Of a stretch of 64,000 nucleotides of DNA, positions 49,710 through 58,312 are shown piece by piece. This DNA comes from Nocardioides islandensis. GTDB lineage: Bacteria; Actinomycetota; Actinomycetes; Propionibacteriales; Nocardioidaceae. The stretch spans positions 142,161-206,160 of the forward strand of contig NZ_JADKPN010000010.1 of the NCBI RefSeq assembly GCF_015352455.1, written 5' to 3'. The translations under genes were made by a program, and so were the position numbers. How positions within the stretch are numbered: position 1 is the first letter of the stretch; every line of letters starts with the position of its first letter. Under the pieces are notes generated by a model. It was given only the letters and a program-made list of their open reading frames with translations. It ran no database searches and had not been told where the DNA came from.

Positions 49710-50290
49710 GCCCAGGTGCGCAGCGTCGGACGGTAGACCAGCTCCTGGATGCGGCCGTCGAGGGTGCGGGTCTCGAGCAGGTCGAGGTCGAAGTCCCCGC
49801 CACCGGCGAACACCGGCTCGTCACCCGTCTGACCCGCGACCACCGGGAAGACCGTGAGCTGGATGCGGTCGACGAGGCCGGCGGCCATCAGCGCCCGGTT
49901 CAACGACAGGCTCCCGTGCGAGCGGATGGGCACGTCCGACTCCTCCTTCATCCGGCGCACGACGTCGACGGCGTCGCCGCTGACGACCGTCGCGTCCGGC
50001 CAGTCGAAGGGACCCGTCAGCGTCGAGGAGATGACGGTCGTCGGCAGGGCGATCATCCGGTCCAGCCACGGGTCGCGCTCGTCGTCGCTGAAGGCGGGCA
50101 CCATCTGGACGAAGAGCCCGAACGTCGTGGCCCCGAAGACCATCCGCTGCTCGCCGTCGTACGCGGCGTACCGGTGGTCGAGGAACTCCGGACCTTGCTT
50201 GCCCCAGTAGCCGCCCCAGTCGCCGGGCGGTCCGTACGAGGAGTTGCCGTCCACGCTGGTGAAGATGTCGAACGTGTAGGTCGCAGTCAT
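49700..50290 (-). CDS. Dihydrofolate-reductase-family (RibD C-terminal-like) protein
   Basis: From the ATG at 50290 (MTATYTFDIFTSVDGNSS) the protein is 196 residues. The start strand with SVDGN and the motif RMVFGATTFGLFVQMVPAF near residue 55 are typical of the stand-alone RibD C-terminal/DHFR-like reductases of actinobacteria. SHGSLSLNRALMAAGLVDRIQLTVFPVVAG near 130 is the conserved NADPH-side segment. It is probably a cytoplasmic NADPH-dependent reductase of unknown substrate. Its start is 4 bp from the end of the prolyl-oligopeptidase gene, so it is at the end of a kinase-FHA-peptidase transcript. Confidence 0.88.
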   Translation of the reverse strand: MTATYTFDIFTSVDGNSSYGPPGDWGGYWGKQGPEFLDHRYAAYDGEQRMVFGATTFGLFVQMVPAFSDDERDPWLDRMIALPTTVISSTLTGPFDWPDATVVSGDAVDVVRRMKEESDVPIRSHGSLSLNRALMAAGLVDRIQLTVFPVVAGQTGDEPVFAGGGDFDLDLLETRTLDGRIQELVYRPTLRTWATG

Positions 50291-50294
50291 GCAC

Positions 50295-52367
50295 TCACGA
50301 CCGTGGCTCGGCGTGGAACTCATCGGCGCGATCCTCGACGCCGACCTGGTCGAACAGGAACGCGTAGAGGTCGGTGGTCTCGTCGATCGTCTGGTCCAGC
50401 GAGCCGCTGAGGTGTCCTCCGGTCTCCATCCGCAACAGGATCGGCAGCCCGGACGAGGTCGCCGCCTGGAGCCGGGCGGTCATCTTCTTGGCGTGCCACG
50501 CGTCGACCCGGATGTCGTTCTCGCCGGCCGTCAGCAGCACCGCCGGGTAGGGCACCCCGTCGCGGACGTTGTGGTAGGGCGAGTAGTCCAGCAGGGCCTT
50601 GAAGTGCTCCGGGTCCTCGACCGAGCCGAACTCCGTGGTGTTGTAGCGGCCGTTCATCGTGATCTCCGACCGGAGCGAGTCCATCACCGGCACCGCGGCG
50701 ATGCACGCGCGAGCGAGGTCGGGCCGCTGGGTGATCACCGCGCCCATCAGCAGGCCGCCGTTCGACCCGCCCATGATCGCCAGCCGGTCGCGGCTGGTGA
50801 CGCCGGAGTCGACGAGATGGTCCGCACAGGCGATGAAGTCGTCGAAGCAGTTCTGCTTCGTGCCCAGCCGTCCGGCCTGGTGCCACTCCTGCCCGTACTC
50901 CCCGCCGCCGCGGATGTTCGCCACGACGTACACGCCGCCGCGCTCGAGCCAGAGGACCCGCTCGGTGCTGAAGTGGGGCACCAGCGAGATGTTGTAGCCG
51001 CCGTAGGCCGTCAGCAGCGCCGGGGCCGTGCCGTCCCGCGGCGTGCCCGGCGCCGCGATGACGTTGAGCGGCACGCGCGTGCCGTCCCAGGACGTCGCGA
51101 ACTCGCGGGTCACCACGTAGCCCGACAGGTCGACCGGCGTGTCCGAGGTCAGCGCCGTACGACGTGCGGGCTCGCCGTCGGCGGCCACCCACCACGTCGA
51201 CGGCTCGGTGAAGGACTCGCCCTGCCAGGCGACCCGGTCCCGGCCGAGCCTGACGAGCCTCGCCCAGTACGCCGAGACCGTGCTCACCGGAGGCACCTCC
51301 GGCGCCGGCAGCGGGCGACCGTCGAGAGCGAAGGCGCGCAGCTGCTGGGGTCCGCCGTCCATGTCCGCCACCCAGATGGTCGCGTCGGTGACCGCGACGT
51401 CCTCGATCACCAGGTTGCTGGTGGGGACGAGCTCGACGGCGTCCGTGACGGTGGCGCCGTGGCTGATCGGCAGCCGCAGGATCCGGCCGTGCGGCGCGTC
51501 CTTCCGCGACAGCAGGTAGACCGCGTCCGCTCCCAGGACGGCGTACGGGCAGTTGTCGGGGATCTCCGCGAGCAGCCACCACTCGCCGCCCTCCTGGGGC
51601 CGGAGGAAGATCTGCCACTCGCCGCCGTCCCCCTTCTGCACGCGGTCCATCAGCCAGTGCCCGTCGGCGGAGGCGGACAGCACGTTCTCGGCGATCGACT
51701 CGTCGGCCACGCCCGCGGGGAAGTCCAGCCGGTCCTCGCCGCCCCCCTCGAGGTCGCGGTACCAGACCTGCTGCCCGAACCCCGCCGGGTCCGCGCACCG
51801 GGTGAACCAGAAGCCGGTCCCGTCCGGCCGCCACGCCATCGACCCGCCCATCAGGTGCACGTGCGGGATCGGCTCGCCGACGACCTCGCCCGTGGCGACG
51901 TCGTACACGAAGAGCGTGCCGTCCTCCGTGCCGTGCTCGGACATCGAGACCGCGACCTGCTGCCCGCCCGGCCCCGGCACGAACCAGTCGATCGCCGTCT
52001 CGCCGGTCGGGTCGATGGCCTCCGGGTCGACGAGCACGCGCTCCGTGGAGGTGTCGCCCAAGTCGGTCAGCGTCACCAGGAACGGACGCTGTCGTGGTGT
52101 CTGCTCCTTCAGCACGAAGTACGTGTCGCCGGCCGCCGCGAGGCTCGAGTACGTCGACCGGTCGGCCCGCAGCAGACCCTCGACCCGCTCCCGGAGGTCA
52201 CCGCGCCACGGCAGCGAGGCGAAGTACGCGCGCGTCAGCTCCGCCTGCTCCTCGGTCCACGCGATCGTCTCCGGCGAGGACGCATCCTCCAACCAGCGGT
52301 AGTCCTCCGAGACCTCCACCCCGTGGTACGTGCTGACCACGGGCACCCTTCGTGCCTCGATCGTCAT
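50295..52367 (-). CDS. Prolyl oligopeptidase (S9A)
   Basis: From the ATG at 52367 (MTIEARRVPV) the protein is 690 residues, the standard length. Residues 1-75 and 415-690 form the alpha/beta hydrolase and residues 75-410 the seven-bladed propeller. VSEDYRWLED near residue 20 and VANIRGGGEYGQEWHQAGRL near 480 are family signatures. The nucleophile is Ser535 (IMGGSNGGLLMG), with an acid in LTAGENDIRVDAWHAKKM and the histidine in ETGGHLSGS near the end. It cleaves Pro-containing peptides of up to about 30 residues in the cytoplasm. It lies 28 bp after the kinase gene on the same strand. Confidence 0.95.
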   Translation of the reverse strand: MTIEARRVPVVSTYHGVEVSEDYRWLEDASSPETIAWTEEQAELTRAYFASLPWRGDLRERVEGLLRADRSTYSSLAAAGDTYFVLKEQTPRQRPFLVTLTDLGDTSTERVLVDPEAIDPTGETAIDWFVPGPGGQQVAVSMSEHGTEDGTLFVYDVATGEVVGEPIPHVHLMGGSMAWRPDGTGFWFTRCADPAGFGQQVWYRDLEGGGEDRLDFPAGVADESIAENVLSASADGHWLMDRVQKGDGGEWQIFLRPQEGGEWWLLAEIPDNCPYAVLGADAVYLLSRKDAPHGRILRLPISHGATVTDAVELVPTSNLVIEDVAVTDATIWVADMDGGPQQLRAFALDGRPLPAPEVPPVSTVSAYWARLVRLGRDRVAWQGESFTEPSTWWVAADGEPARRTALTSDTPVDLSGYVVTREFATSWDGTRVPLNVIAAPGTPRDGTAPALLTAYGGYNISLVPHFSTERVLWLERGGVYVVANIRGGGEYGQEWHQAGRLGTKQNCFDDFIACADHLVDSGVTSRDRLAIMGGSNGGLLMGAVITQRPDLARACIAAVPVMDSLRSEITMNGRYNTTEFGSVEDPEHFKALLDYSPYHNVRDGVPYPAVLLTAGENDIRVDAWHAKKMTARLQAATSSGLPILLRMETGGHLSGSLDQTIDETTDLYAFLFDQVGVEDRADEFHAEPRS

Positions 52368-52395
52368 GGCGCACAGTGAACTCTTCCCCTCGGCG

Positions 52396-53934
52396 TCACG
52401 TCGAGGATTTGCAGAGGCCACTCACCCGATGGAACGTGATCGGCGAACGGAGCTCGACGAAGTTGCACGCCTGGATCGCGCCACTCTTGGCATTGGACAC
52501 GACTTCCGCGGAGAACGGCCAGTCGCGGTAGGCGATCCCCGTCGAGAACCAACCTTTCTCGTCGCGGTCCTCCCGGACCCAGAGGGACCAGGTGTATCCG
52601 TCGCGCTCGACATCCTTCTCGGGCCAGTAGAAGTCCGTTGTCATGACCTCGTGGGCGGCCGACGCCGATGCCCACTCGCTGTACCGGATCCCGCCGTTGG
52701 GGTTCTCCGCGTCGAACGGGCAGAAGTAGACCAGGACCTTGCGCGGCGACAGCGGCTTCCACACCCGACGGCACGTGCCACGGTCGTGCTTGAAGCTGGG
52801 ATAGACCCAGAGCAGTCCCTGCACACCCGACGGTGTGGAGCAGTCGGCAGCCTCCATGACTCGCCCGTCCCAGCAGTGCCGCGGACGAGCGGCCGACGCG
52901 GAGGGACTCCCCTGCGTGCTTCTGGTGTCCCGCTGCGAGGCAGGAAGGCCACTCGGGTCTCCGCCGTCCGGACCGAGCAGCCAGGTCGTCGTGGCCACGA
53001 CGGCGGCCGCGACGACCACGCCGGCGAGAGCAAGTGGCACCGTACGGCGTGGCGACCGAGCCGGCGCCTCGGCCGCTGCCGCTCGTTCCTCCTCCTCGGC
53101 CGCCAACGTCCTCAGCGACACGAGGTCGTTCCGCATCTCGTGGGCTGATGGATATCGGTCGCCGGGCTTCTTGGCCATCGCTCTGGCCACGACCGCGTTG
53201 GTGCGGAGGCTGACCGGGTCGTCACCCGGAAGCTGCGGGACAGGGGCGCGCAGGTGCGCCAGGGCGACGTCGACCTCGCTGCCCCGGTACGGCGGCGCAC
53301 CCGTGACGGCGGCCCAGAGCAGGCATCCGAGGGAGTAGACGTCCGTGGCGACGCTCGCCGGTGCTCCGGACTGCCGTTCCGGCGCGAGGTACTCGAGCGT
53401 GCCGACCACTCCGCTGGCGGACGTCGTCTCGACGGTGTCGGCGCGCGCGATACCGAAGTCGCAGAGGTACGCGTGGAACTCGCCGCTGGGCAACGTGCGC
53501 AGCAAGATGTTGGCCGACTTGAGGTCGCGGTGCACGATCCCGTGCGAGTGCGCCTCCTCCAGACCCGCGGCCACCTGCTCCATGACGTCCGCGGCCTGCC
53601 GGGGCGGGAGCGGGCCGTGCTCGTCGAGATGATGACGCAGGTCTCCGCCGGGGACGAGCTGGGTGACGAGGTACGGGCACCCGTCCTGCTCGCCGTACTC
53701 GAGGATGTACACGATGTGCGGCGAGTCCAGACGCGCGAGCGTCGCCGCCTCATGGGCGAAGCGCTCTCGCAGCCGTGGGTCGACGGCGGCCTGGGGGGCG
53801 AGCACCTTCAATGCCACACGACGCTCCAGGTCCGGCGCGACGGCCACGAACACCACACCCATCCCGCCGTGACCGAGCACCTCGGTGATCAGGTACCGCC
53901 CGACCGTGTCGCCGACCTGGGGGAACCAGCTCAC
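52396..53934 (-). CDS. Transmembrane Ser/Thr protein kinase with Cys-rich extracellular domain
   Basis: From the GTG at 53934 (overlapping the FHA-like gene) the protein is 512 residues. The kinase domain (10-275) is complete: G-loop LGHGGMG, Lys43 in VALKVL, HRDLKSAN at 135-142, DFG at 159-161 and the APE-like APERQ. A juxtamembrane region leads to one membrane helix (VPLALAGVVVAAAVVATTTWLL, about 298-320). The extracellular part of about 190 residues has six cysteines (HCW, DCS, TCR, FCP, ACN, LCK), so three disulfides are likely, but no PASTA repeats. It resembles PknB-type kinases with an unusual sensor. Confidence 0.94.
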   Translation of the reverse strand: MSWFPQVGDTVGRYLITEVLGHGGMGVVFVAVAPDLERRVALKVLAPQAAVDPRLRERFAHEAATLARLDSPHIVYILEYGEQDGCPYLVTQLVPGGDLRHHLDEHGPLPPRQAADVMEQVAAGLEEAHSHGIVHRDLKSANILLRTLPSGEFHAYLCDFGIARADTVETTSASGVVGTLEYLAPERQSGAPASVATDVYSLGCLLWAAVTGAPPYRGSEVDVALAHLRAPVPQLPGDDPVSLRTNAVVARAMAKKPGDRYPSAHEMRNDLVSLRTLAAEEEERAAAAEAPARSPRRTVPLALAGVVVAAAVVATTTWLLGPDGGDPSGLPASQRDTRSTQGSPSASAARPRHCWDGRVMEAADCSTPSGVQGLLWVYPSFKHDRGTCRRVWKPLSPRKVLVYFCPFDAENPNGGIRYSEWASASAAHEVMTTDFYWPEKDVERDGYTWSLWVREDRDEKGWFSTGIAYRDWPFSAEVVSNAKSGAIQACNFVELRSPITFHRVSGLCKSST

Positions 53935-54698
53935 GGCCCGGTCCGCTCGCGCTCGAGGATCGCGTCGCGCAGTCGGCGGATCGTCGCGTCGGGGAACAGC
54001 TGGCCGTAGTGGGTCGTGGCCAGCGCCAGGCGCTCGCCCCCGTCCGGCACGACCAGGTCGGCGGCCTCGACGGCCTCCTTCAGTCGCTCGTTCACCCAGT
54101 AGAGACTGGTGTGGCCGCACCACACGCCACAGAGCCGGCGGAGCGCCTCGCTGGTGCGTGCCCCTCCGGCCAGCTCCGGGTACCGGTGGACGGCCACCGC
54201 CAACGCGGCCACCGTGATCCACGCAGGTGCGTCGGACCCTGGGTTCTCGGGCGTCCAGGTGGTGCGGGTGCGCTCCGCCACCGCGAGCGGGGACACCAGC
54301 CGCGCGGGAGCGGCGGCGTCCTGACGTCGGTCGGCCTCGATCGCGACGGTCATCCGGAGCACGATCGGCGGGAGCTCGACCTTGACGGAGTAGTTGCCCT
54401 CGAAGAGGTGCACCGGGCCGGACCCCAGGGCGACGAGGTGGCGTTCCCGGCTGTCGTCCGCGTCGATCACCACCCGGCCCAGGCCGCTCTGCCGGGAGCT
54501 GACCCGGCAGACGCCGGGCTCGACGCAGCGGACGATCAGCGCCACGCGGCTGAGCGTCGGGAGAACCAGGGTCTCGGTGCAGCGCTCGTCCCGGCCGAAC
54601 GACCAGGCGTCACCAGGAGCCAGGTCGACGGAGACGTCCACTCCGCCGAGGACGGAGTACGCCAACGTGGCCGAGCGGTCGCACACGCTCCCGGCCAT
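53931..54698 (-). CDS. FHA-like domain protein paired with the kinase
   Basis: From the ATG at 54698 (MAGSVCDRS) the protein is 255 residues. The N-terminal half resembles a forkhead-associated domain: VDLAPGDAWSFGRDERC, LSRVALIVRCV and CRVSSRQSGLGRVVID recall the GR...S...H/N...G pattern of phosphothreonine readers. The C-terminal half (about 155-255) is helical with AWITVAALAVAVHRYPELAGG and RLKEAVEAADLV. The GTGA overlap at 53931 puts it directly upstream of the kinase, as is usual for a kinase substrate or scaffold. The FHA call is moderate as the binding residues are not all obvious. Confidence 0.68.
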   Translation of the reverse strand: MAGSVCDRSATLAYSVLGGVDVSVDLAPGDAWSFGRDERCTETLVLPTLSRVALIVRCVEPGVCRVSSRQSGLGRVVIDADDSRERHLVALGSGPVHLFEGNYSVKVELPPIVLRMTVAIEADRRQDAAAPARLVSPLAVAERTRTTWTPENPGSDAPAWITVAALAVAVHRYPELAGGARTSEALRRLCGVWCGHTSLYWVNERLKEAVEAADLVVPDGGERLALATTHYGQLFPDATIRRLRDAILERERTGP

Positions 54699-54717
54699 GG
54701 TGACCAACCCCCGCGTC

Positions 54718-54739
54718 GGTCTCTGAGTCGCTTGAGACC
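54718..54739. promoter_or_regulatory. Inverted repeat GGTCTC-N10-GAGACC upstream of the FHA-like gene
   Basis: A 6-bp inverted repeat lies 20 bp before the ATG at 54698 in the 221-bp divergent gap with the phosphoesterase gene. It may be an operator or a leader hairpin; nothing else decisive was seen in this gap. Confidence 0.3.
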
Positions 54740-54919
54740 GCGTCGTCCCGAACCCACGTCCCATCTCATGCTGTCGCGAGCCCGGGGATGGGTCAAGGAG
54801 GTCGCTCAGAACACGTTCTGGTCCGCCTGGCCGCGGTTCCGTCCTTGGTGGTGTCGTCCGCGTCGGGGCTCACGGGGGGCCCCACCCAAGGCTGACACCC
54901 CCCGCGGAGGAAGGAGCAG

Positions 54920-56536
54920 ATGATGAGGAGAACGACGCTGATCGGGGCGACTGTGGCCCTGGGAACGGCGACCGCAGCGGCACTCGTGGCCGTCCCGCAA
55001 GCACAGGCCGGACCGACCGCGAAGCCGGACACGCTCCCGGGCGGCTACAAGCACCTGGTGGTCATCTACGAGGAGAACCACTCCTTCGACAACCTCTACG
55101 GAGGCTGGGGTCCGGTCAACGGCGAACCCGTCGAGGGCCTGGCTGCTGCGACGAACGCGACGCAGGTCGACCAGCACGGCGTGCCCTTCGGATGCCTGCA
55201 CCAGCGGGACGTGAACCTCACCAGCCCGCCGCTGTCGACGACGTGCACCGACTCCGCCCACGGCATCGCCGCGAGCCACTTCGGCAACCAGCCGTTCCGC
55301 ATCGAGGACTACATCGCGGCGGAGGACAAGACCTGTCCGGCACCAGGGGTCACTGCGCCGAACGGCGTGCTCGAGGACTCCCCGGGCGCGCTCCGTGGTG
55401 GTTGCACGCGGGACCTGGTGCACCGCTTCTACCAGGAGCAGTACCAGATCGACGGCGGCAGCCAGGACCGCTACACATCGGGCTCCGACGCTGTCGGTCT
55501 CACCATGGGCTACTACGACACGCGAGAGCTCCCCATCTACCGGTACCTGCACTCACCCGGCGCACCGCGGTACGTGATCGCCGACCACTTCTTCCAGGCA
55601 GCGTTCGGCGGCTCCTTCCTCAACCACCAGTGGCTGATCGCCGCCAGGTCGCCGCTCGACACGAGCAACGGTGCCAGCGGAGCGCTCAACTCGATCCTGG
55701 ACAGCAACGGGATGGTCAACACCTACCCGCAGTACACGCCGACCGGCGCGGTCCGGGACGCCCAGCTGACCCGTCAGTGCGCCGACCCCACGGTCGACGA
55801 CGTCGTCCTGGCATGTGGCGACTTCGCCGTGAACACGATCCAGCCGCAGAGCGAGCCCCACAGCTCCAGCCCGGTCCGCCTGCCGGCGGTCGACGACCAG
55901 GACTACCCCACCATCGGGGACCGGCTCTCCGAGGCGGGGATCTCCTGGAACTGGTACTCCGGCGGCTGGGACGACGCCGCAGCCGGGCACCCCGGCCCGC
56001 TGTTCCAGTTCCACCACCAGCCCTTCAACTACTTCGCGGCGTACGCACCCGGCCAGCCCGGTCGTGCGCACCTGCAGGACGAGACCGACTTCCTCGACGC
56101 CGTCGAGGCCGGCACCCTGCCGACGGTCAGCTTCGTCAAGCCCTACGGCACCGAGAACGAGCACCCCGGCTACGCCAGCGAGCCCGACGGCAGCGACCAC
56201 CTGGTCGACCTGATCGACGCCATCACGACCGGACCGCAGGCCGGCAACACCCTGGTGGTGGTCACCTACGACGAGTTCGGCGGCCAGTGGGACCACGTGC
56301 CGCCGCCGGGAGCCGGCTCCTCGACGGTCGGGGCGCACGACGCGTGGGGACCGGGCACGCGGATACCGGCGCTGATCATCTCGCGGTCGCTGAACCACTC
56401 CGGCGTCGACCACACCGTGTACGACACCACGTCGATCCTGGCCACCATCGAGCGGAGCTTCGACCTGGCACCCCTCTCGTCGCGGGACGCCGCCGTCAAC
56501 GACCTGGCGAACGCCGTGCGCGTGGGCCGCAGGTGA
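54920..56536 (+). CDS. Secreted phosphoesterase (AcpA/phospholipase C family)
   Basis: Translation starts at the double ATG at 54920, after GGAGGAAGGAG. The 538-residue protein has a signal peptide (ATVALGTATAAALVAVPQAQA, cleavage near residue 30). HLVVIYEENHSFDNLYGGWG near 45 is the signature of the phosphoesterase family that includes acid phosphatase AcpA and phospholipase C. GSFLNHQWLIAA near 235, PTVSFVKPYGTENEHPGY and VVVTYDEFGGQWDHVPPP near 445 give the remaining metal ligands. It is likely to release phosphate from phosphomonoesters or phospholipid-derived substrates outside the cell. The stop overlaps the next gene (GTGA). Confidence 0.92.
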   Translation: MMRRTTLIGATVALGTATAAALVAVPQAQAGPTAKPDTLPGGYKHLVVIYEENHSFDNLYGGWGPVNGEPVEGLAAATNATQVDQHGVPFGCLHQRDVNLTSPPLSTTCTDSAHGIAASHFGNQPFRIEDYIAAEDKTCPAPGVTAPNGVLEDSPGALRGGCTRDLVHRFYQEQYQIDGGSQDRYTSGSDAVGLTMGYYDTRELPIYRYLHSPGAPRYVIADHFFQAAFGGSFLNHQWLIAARSPLDTSNGASGALNSILDSNGMVNTYPQYTPTGAVRDAQLTRQCADPTVDDVVLACGDFAVNTIQPQSEPHSSSPVRLPAVDDQDYPTIGDRLSEAGISWNWYSGGWDDAAAGHPGPLFQFHHQPFNYFAAYAPGQPGRAHLQDETDFLDAVEAGTLPTVSFVKPYGTENEHPGYASEPDGSDHLVDLIDAITTGPQAGNTLVVVTYDEFGGQWDHVPPPGAGSSTVGAHDAWGPGTRIPALIISRSLNHSGVDHTVYDTTSILATIERSFDLAPLSSRDAAVNDLANAVRVGRR

Positions 56537-57642
56537 CACCTCGACGCCTGGTCCTGCACGTGGGACTGAGCAAGTCCGGGACGACGGCGCTCCAGACCGT
56601 GGTGGCGTCGTCGCTCCCGGAGCTTGCCCGTCATGGCATCGGCGTCCCGTTGAGCACGCGATCCGCGGTCGAGCGCGTGCTCCTGAGGCCACTCGGCTGG
56701 CGACCGGGCAGTGGCTTCGTCGCAACGCGAGCGCCGGACCCCCTGGCCAGGCTGGTCGGGTGCCTGCGGTCCGTGGCACAGCGGGACGTGCTGATCAGCA
56801 GCGAGGACCTCGCCGAGCTCGACGGGCCGACCGCCCGTTTCGTCGTCGGGCTCGCGCGGATCGAGGGCTTCGAGGTGCACGTCGTCGTGACGGCCCGAGC
56901 CTGGACCCACCAGCTGCCGTCGGAGTACCAGCAGTTCCTGAAGCACCGCCTCACCGACACGTTCCCCGAGTTCCTCGAGTCGGTCCGTGTCGGCGAGGGC
57001 TTCTACGGACAGCACTTCCTGTTGCGGCAGGACCTCGCGCACGTGTGCGCGCGCTGGGCAGCCGTCGTACCTCCCGAGAACATGCACCTCGTCGTGGTGC
57101 CGGGCCGCAACGACGACAAGGGCTTCCTCTTCCGGGAGGTGTCGGCCGTCCTGCGTGTGCCTCCCTCGGTGCTGCCGCCTCATCCCCGGGACGTGAACGG
57201 CTCGTACGGCGTCCTCGAGGCCGAGCTGTACCGGCGCCTGAATGTCGAGCTCGCGGTTCTGCTTCCCGGCCGCACCCAGGGCACCTACGGACCGGTCCGG
57301 CGCGTGCTCAGCCAAGGCGCGTTGAAGCGACGTGCGAGTCCGCGCATCGTGCTGCCCCGCGACCATCTCCCCTGGGTGAGTGCCGAGTCTTCTCGTCAGG
57401 TCGCCGATCTCACGGACAGGGGGTACTGCATCCACGGAGACCTCGCCTGGCTCCTGGCTGATGCGCGGGACACCCGCCGCCCACCCGTCATCCGGGAGGA
57501 AGACCTGTCGCACGCCGCCATCGAGACGCTCGCGCGCTTCGCCGTGCGCACCGTGCTGTCCGACCCCGGAACGTCCGCGCCTGTCCGAGAAGCCGACCCC
57601 GCATCCCGGCGGTGGTTCCCGTTCCGGGCACGCACGTCCTAG
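56533..57642 (+). CDS. Sulfotransferase-like P-loop protein
   Basis: The GTG at 56533 overlaps the phosphoesterase stop, giving 369 residues. RLVLHVGLSKSGTTALQTVV (residues 4-23) is the PAPS-binding 5'-phosphosulfate loop (KSGTT) of sulfotransferases. LISSEDLAELDG near 93 and FEVHVVVTARAWTHQLPSEYQQF near 118 match the 3'-phosphate-binding strand and its downstream helix. Catalytic details are uncertain. It may add sulfate to a carbohydrate or lipid; the fold is also used by some non-sulfotransferases. The strict overlap with a secreted phosphoesterase is unusual. Confidence 0.78.
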   Translation: MTPRRLVLHVGLSKSGTTALQTVVASSLPELARHGIGVPLSTRSAVERVLLRPLGWRPGSGFVATRAPDPLARLVGCLRSVAQRDVLISSEDLAELDGPTARFVVGLARIEGFEVHVVVTARAWTHQLPSEYQQFLKHRLTDTFPEFLESVRVGEGFYGQHFLLRQDLAHVCARWAAVVPPENMHLVVVPGRNDDKGFLFREVSAVLRVPPSVLPPHPRDVNGSYGVLEAELYRRLNVELAVLLPGRTQGTYGPVRRVLSQGALKRRASPRIVLPRDHLPWVSAESSRQVADLTDRGYCIHGDLAWLLADARDTRRPPVIREEDLSHAAIETLARFAVRTVLSDPGTSAPVREADPASRRWFPFRARTS

Positions 57643-57660
57643 TGCTGCCACGATGTCCGT

Positions 57661-58281
57661 GTGGAGGGTTCTGGACTGGTCGGGAGCGTCCTCGTTGCCG
57701 GGCTCGGGATCTTCCTCGTGGGTGCGACCCGCTGGCGGTTGGACTACCAGCGACCGATGCAGGACTCGCTGCCGCTGATCCACCGCGACCGACGTCGATG
57801 GGTCTGGATCCATGTCTGGATGGTGGCGGCCATGCTCGTCACGCCCTCGGGGCTGGTGGGTCTGGCGGCGGGTCTGGAACAGCCCACGGCCCGCGTTCTC
57901 GCGGCCATGGCCGCCACGGCGTACCTGGCCGGGGGCGTCGGCTGGATCGCGTCGCTGGCCTTCCGTCTCACGGTGGTGCCATGGGCGGCGGAGCGCACGG
58001 TCACCCTCGGGCACGTGCCCGACGGCTTCGCCGCCCACGACCGTTGGTCCGCGGCGCTGTACTGCGTGCACATGCTCTCCGCCTACGCCGCCTCCGCCGT
58101 GCTCGGGATCGCCGTGCTCGTCTCGGACATCCTGCCGACGTGGCTCGGCTGGACCGGGCTCGGGTGGGGACTGGTCTTCGCGGCAGGCCTGGTGGTGACC
58201 CGGTTCGCGGGGCCGTTCAACCCGCCCTTCTGGGCGCACCTGTACACCGCGGCGGTCGGAGCGGTCCTCCTGCTCGACTGA
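57661..58281 (+). CDS. Polytopic membrane protein of unknown function
   Basis: The 206-residue protein (GTG at 57661) has about six predicted membrane helices, including LVGSVLVAGLGIFLVGAT, WIHVWMVAAMLVTPSGLVGL, VLAAMAATAYLAGGVGWIAS, YAASAVLGIAVLVSDILP and GWGLVFAAGLVVTRF. No transporter motif is visible. Histidines in LIHRDRRRWVWIHVW and VHMLSAY could bind haem or metal, which is speculative. It follows the sulfotransferase-like gene by 18 bp and ends in the palindrome CTGAGCTCGAGCTCAG. Confidence 0.75.
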   Translation: MEGSGLVGSVLVAGLGIFLVGATRWRLDYQRPMQDSLPLIHRDRRRWVWIHVWMVAAMLVTPSGLVGLAAGLEQPTARVLAAMAATAYLAGGVGWIASLAFRLTVVPWAAERTVTLGHVPDGFAAHDRWSAALYCVHMLSAYAASAVLGIAVLVSDILPTWLGWTGLGWGLVFAAGLVVTRFAGPFNPPFWAHLYTAAVGAVLLLD

Positions 58282-58312
58282 GCTCGAGCTCAGCGTCCAC
58301 TCGTGCCGTCGG

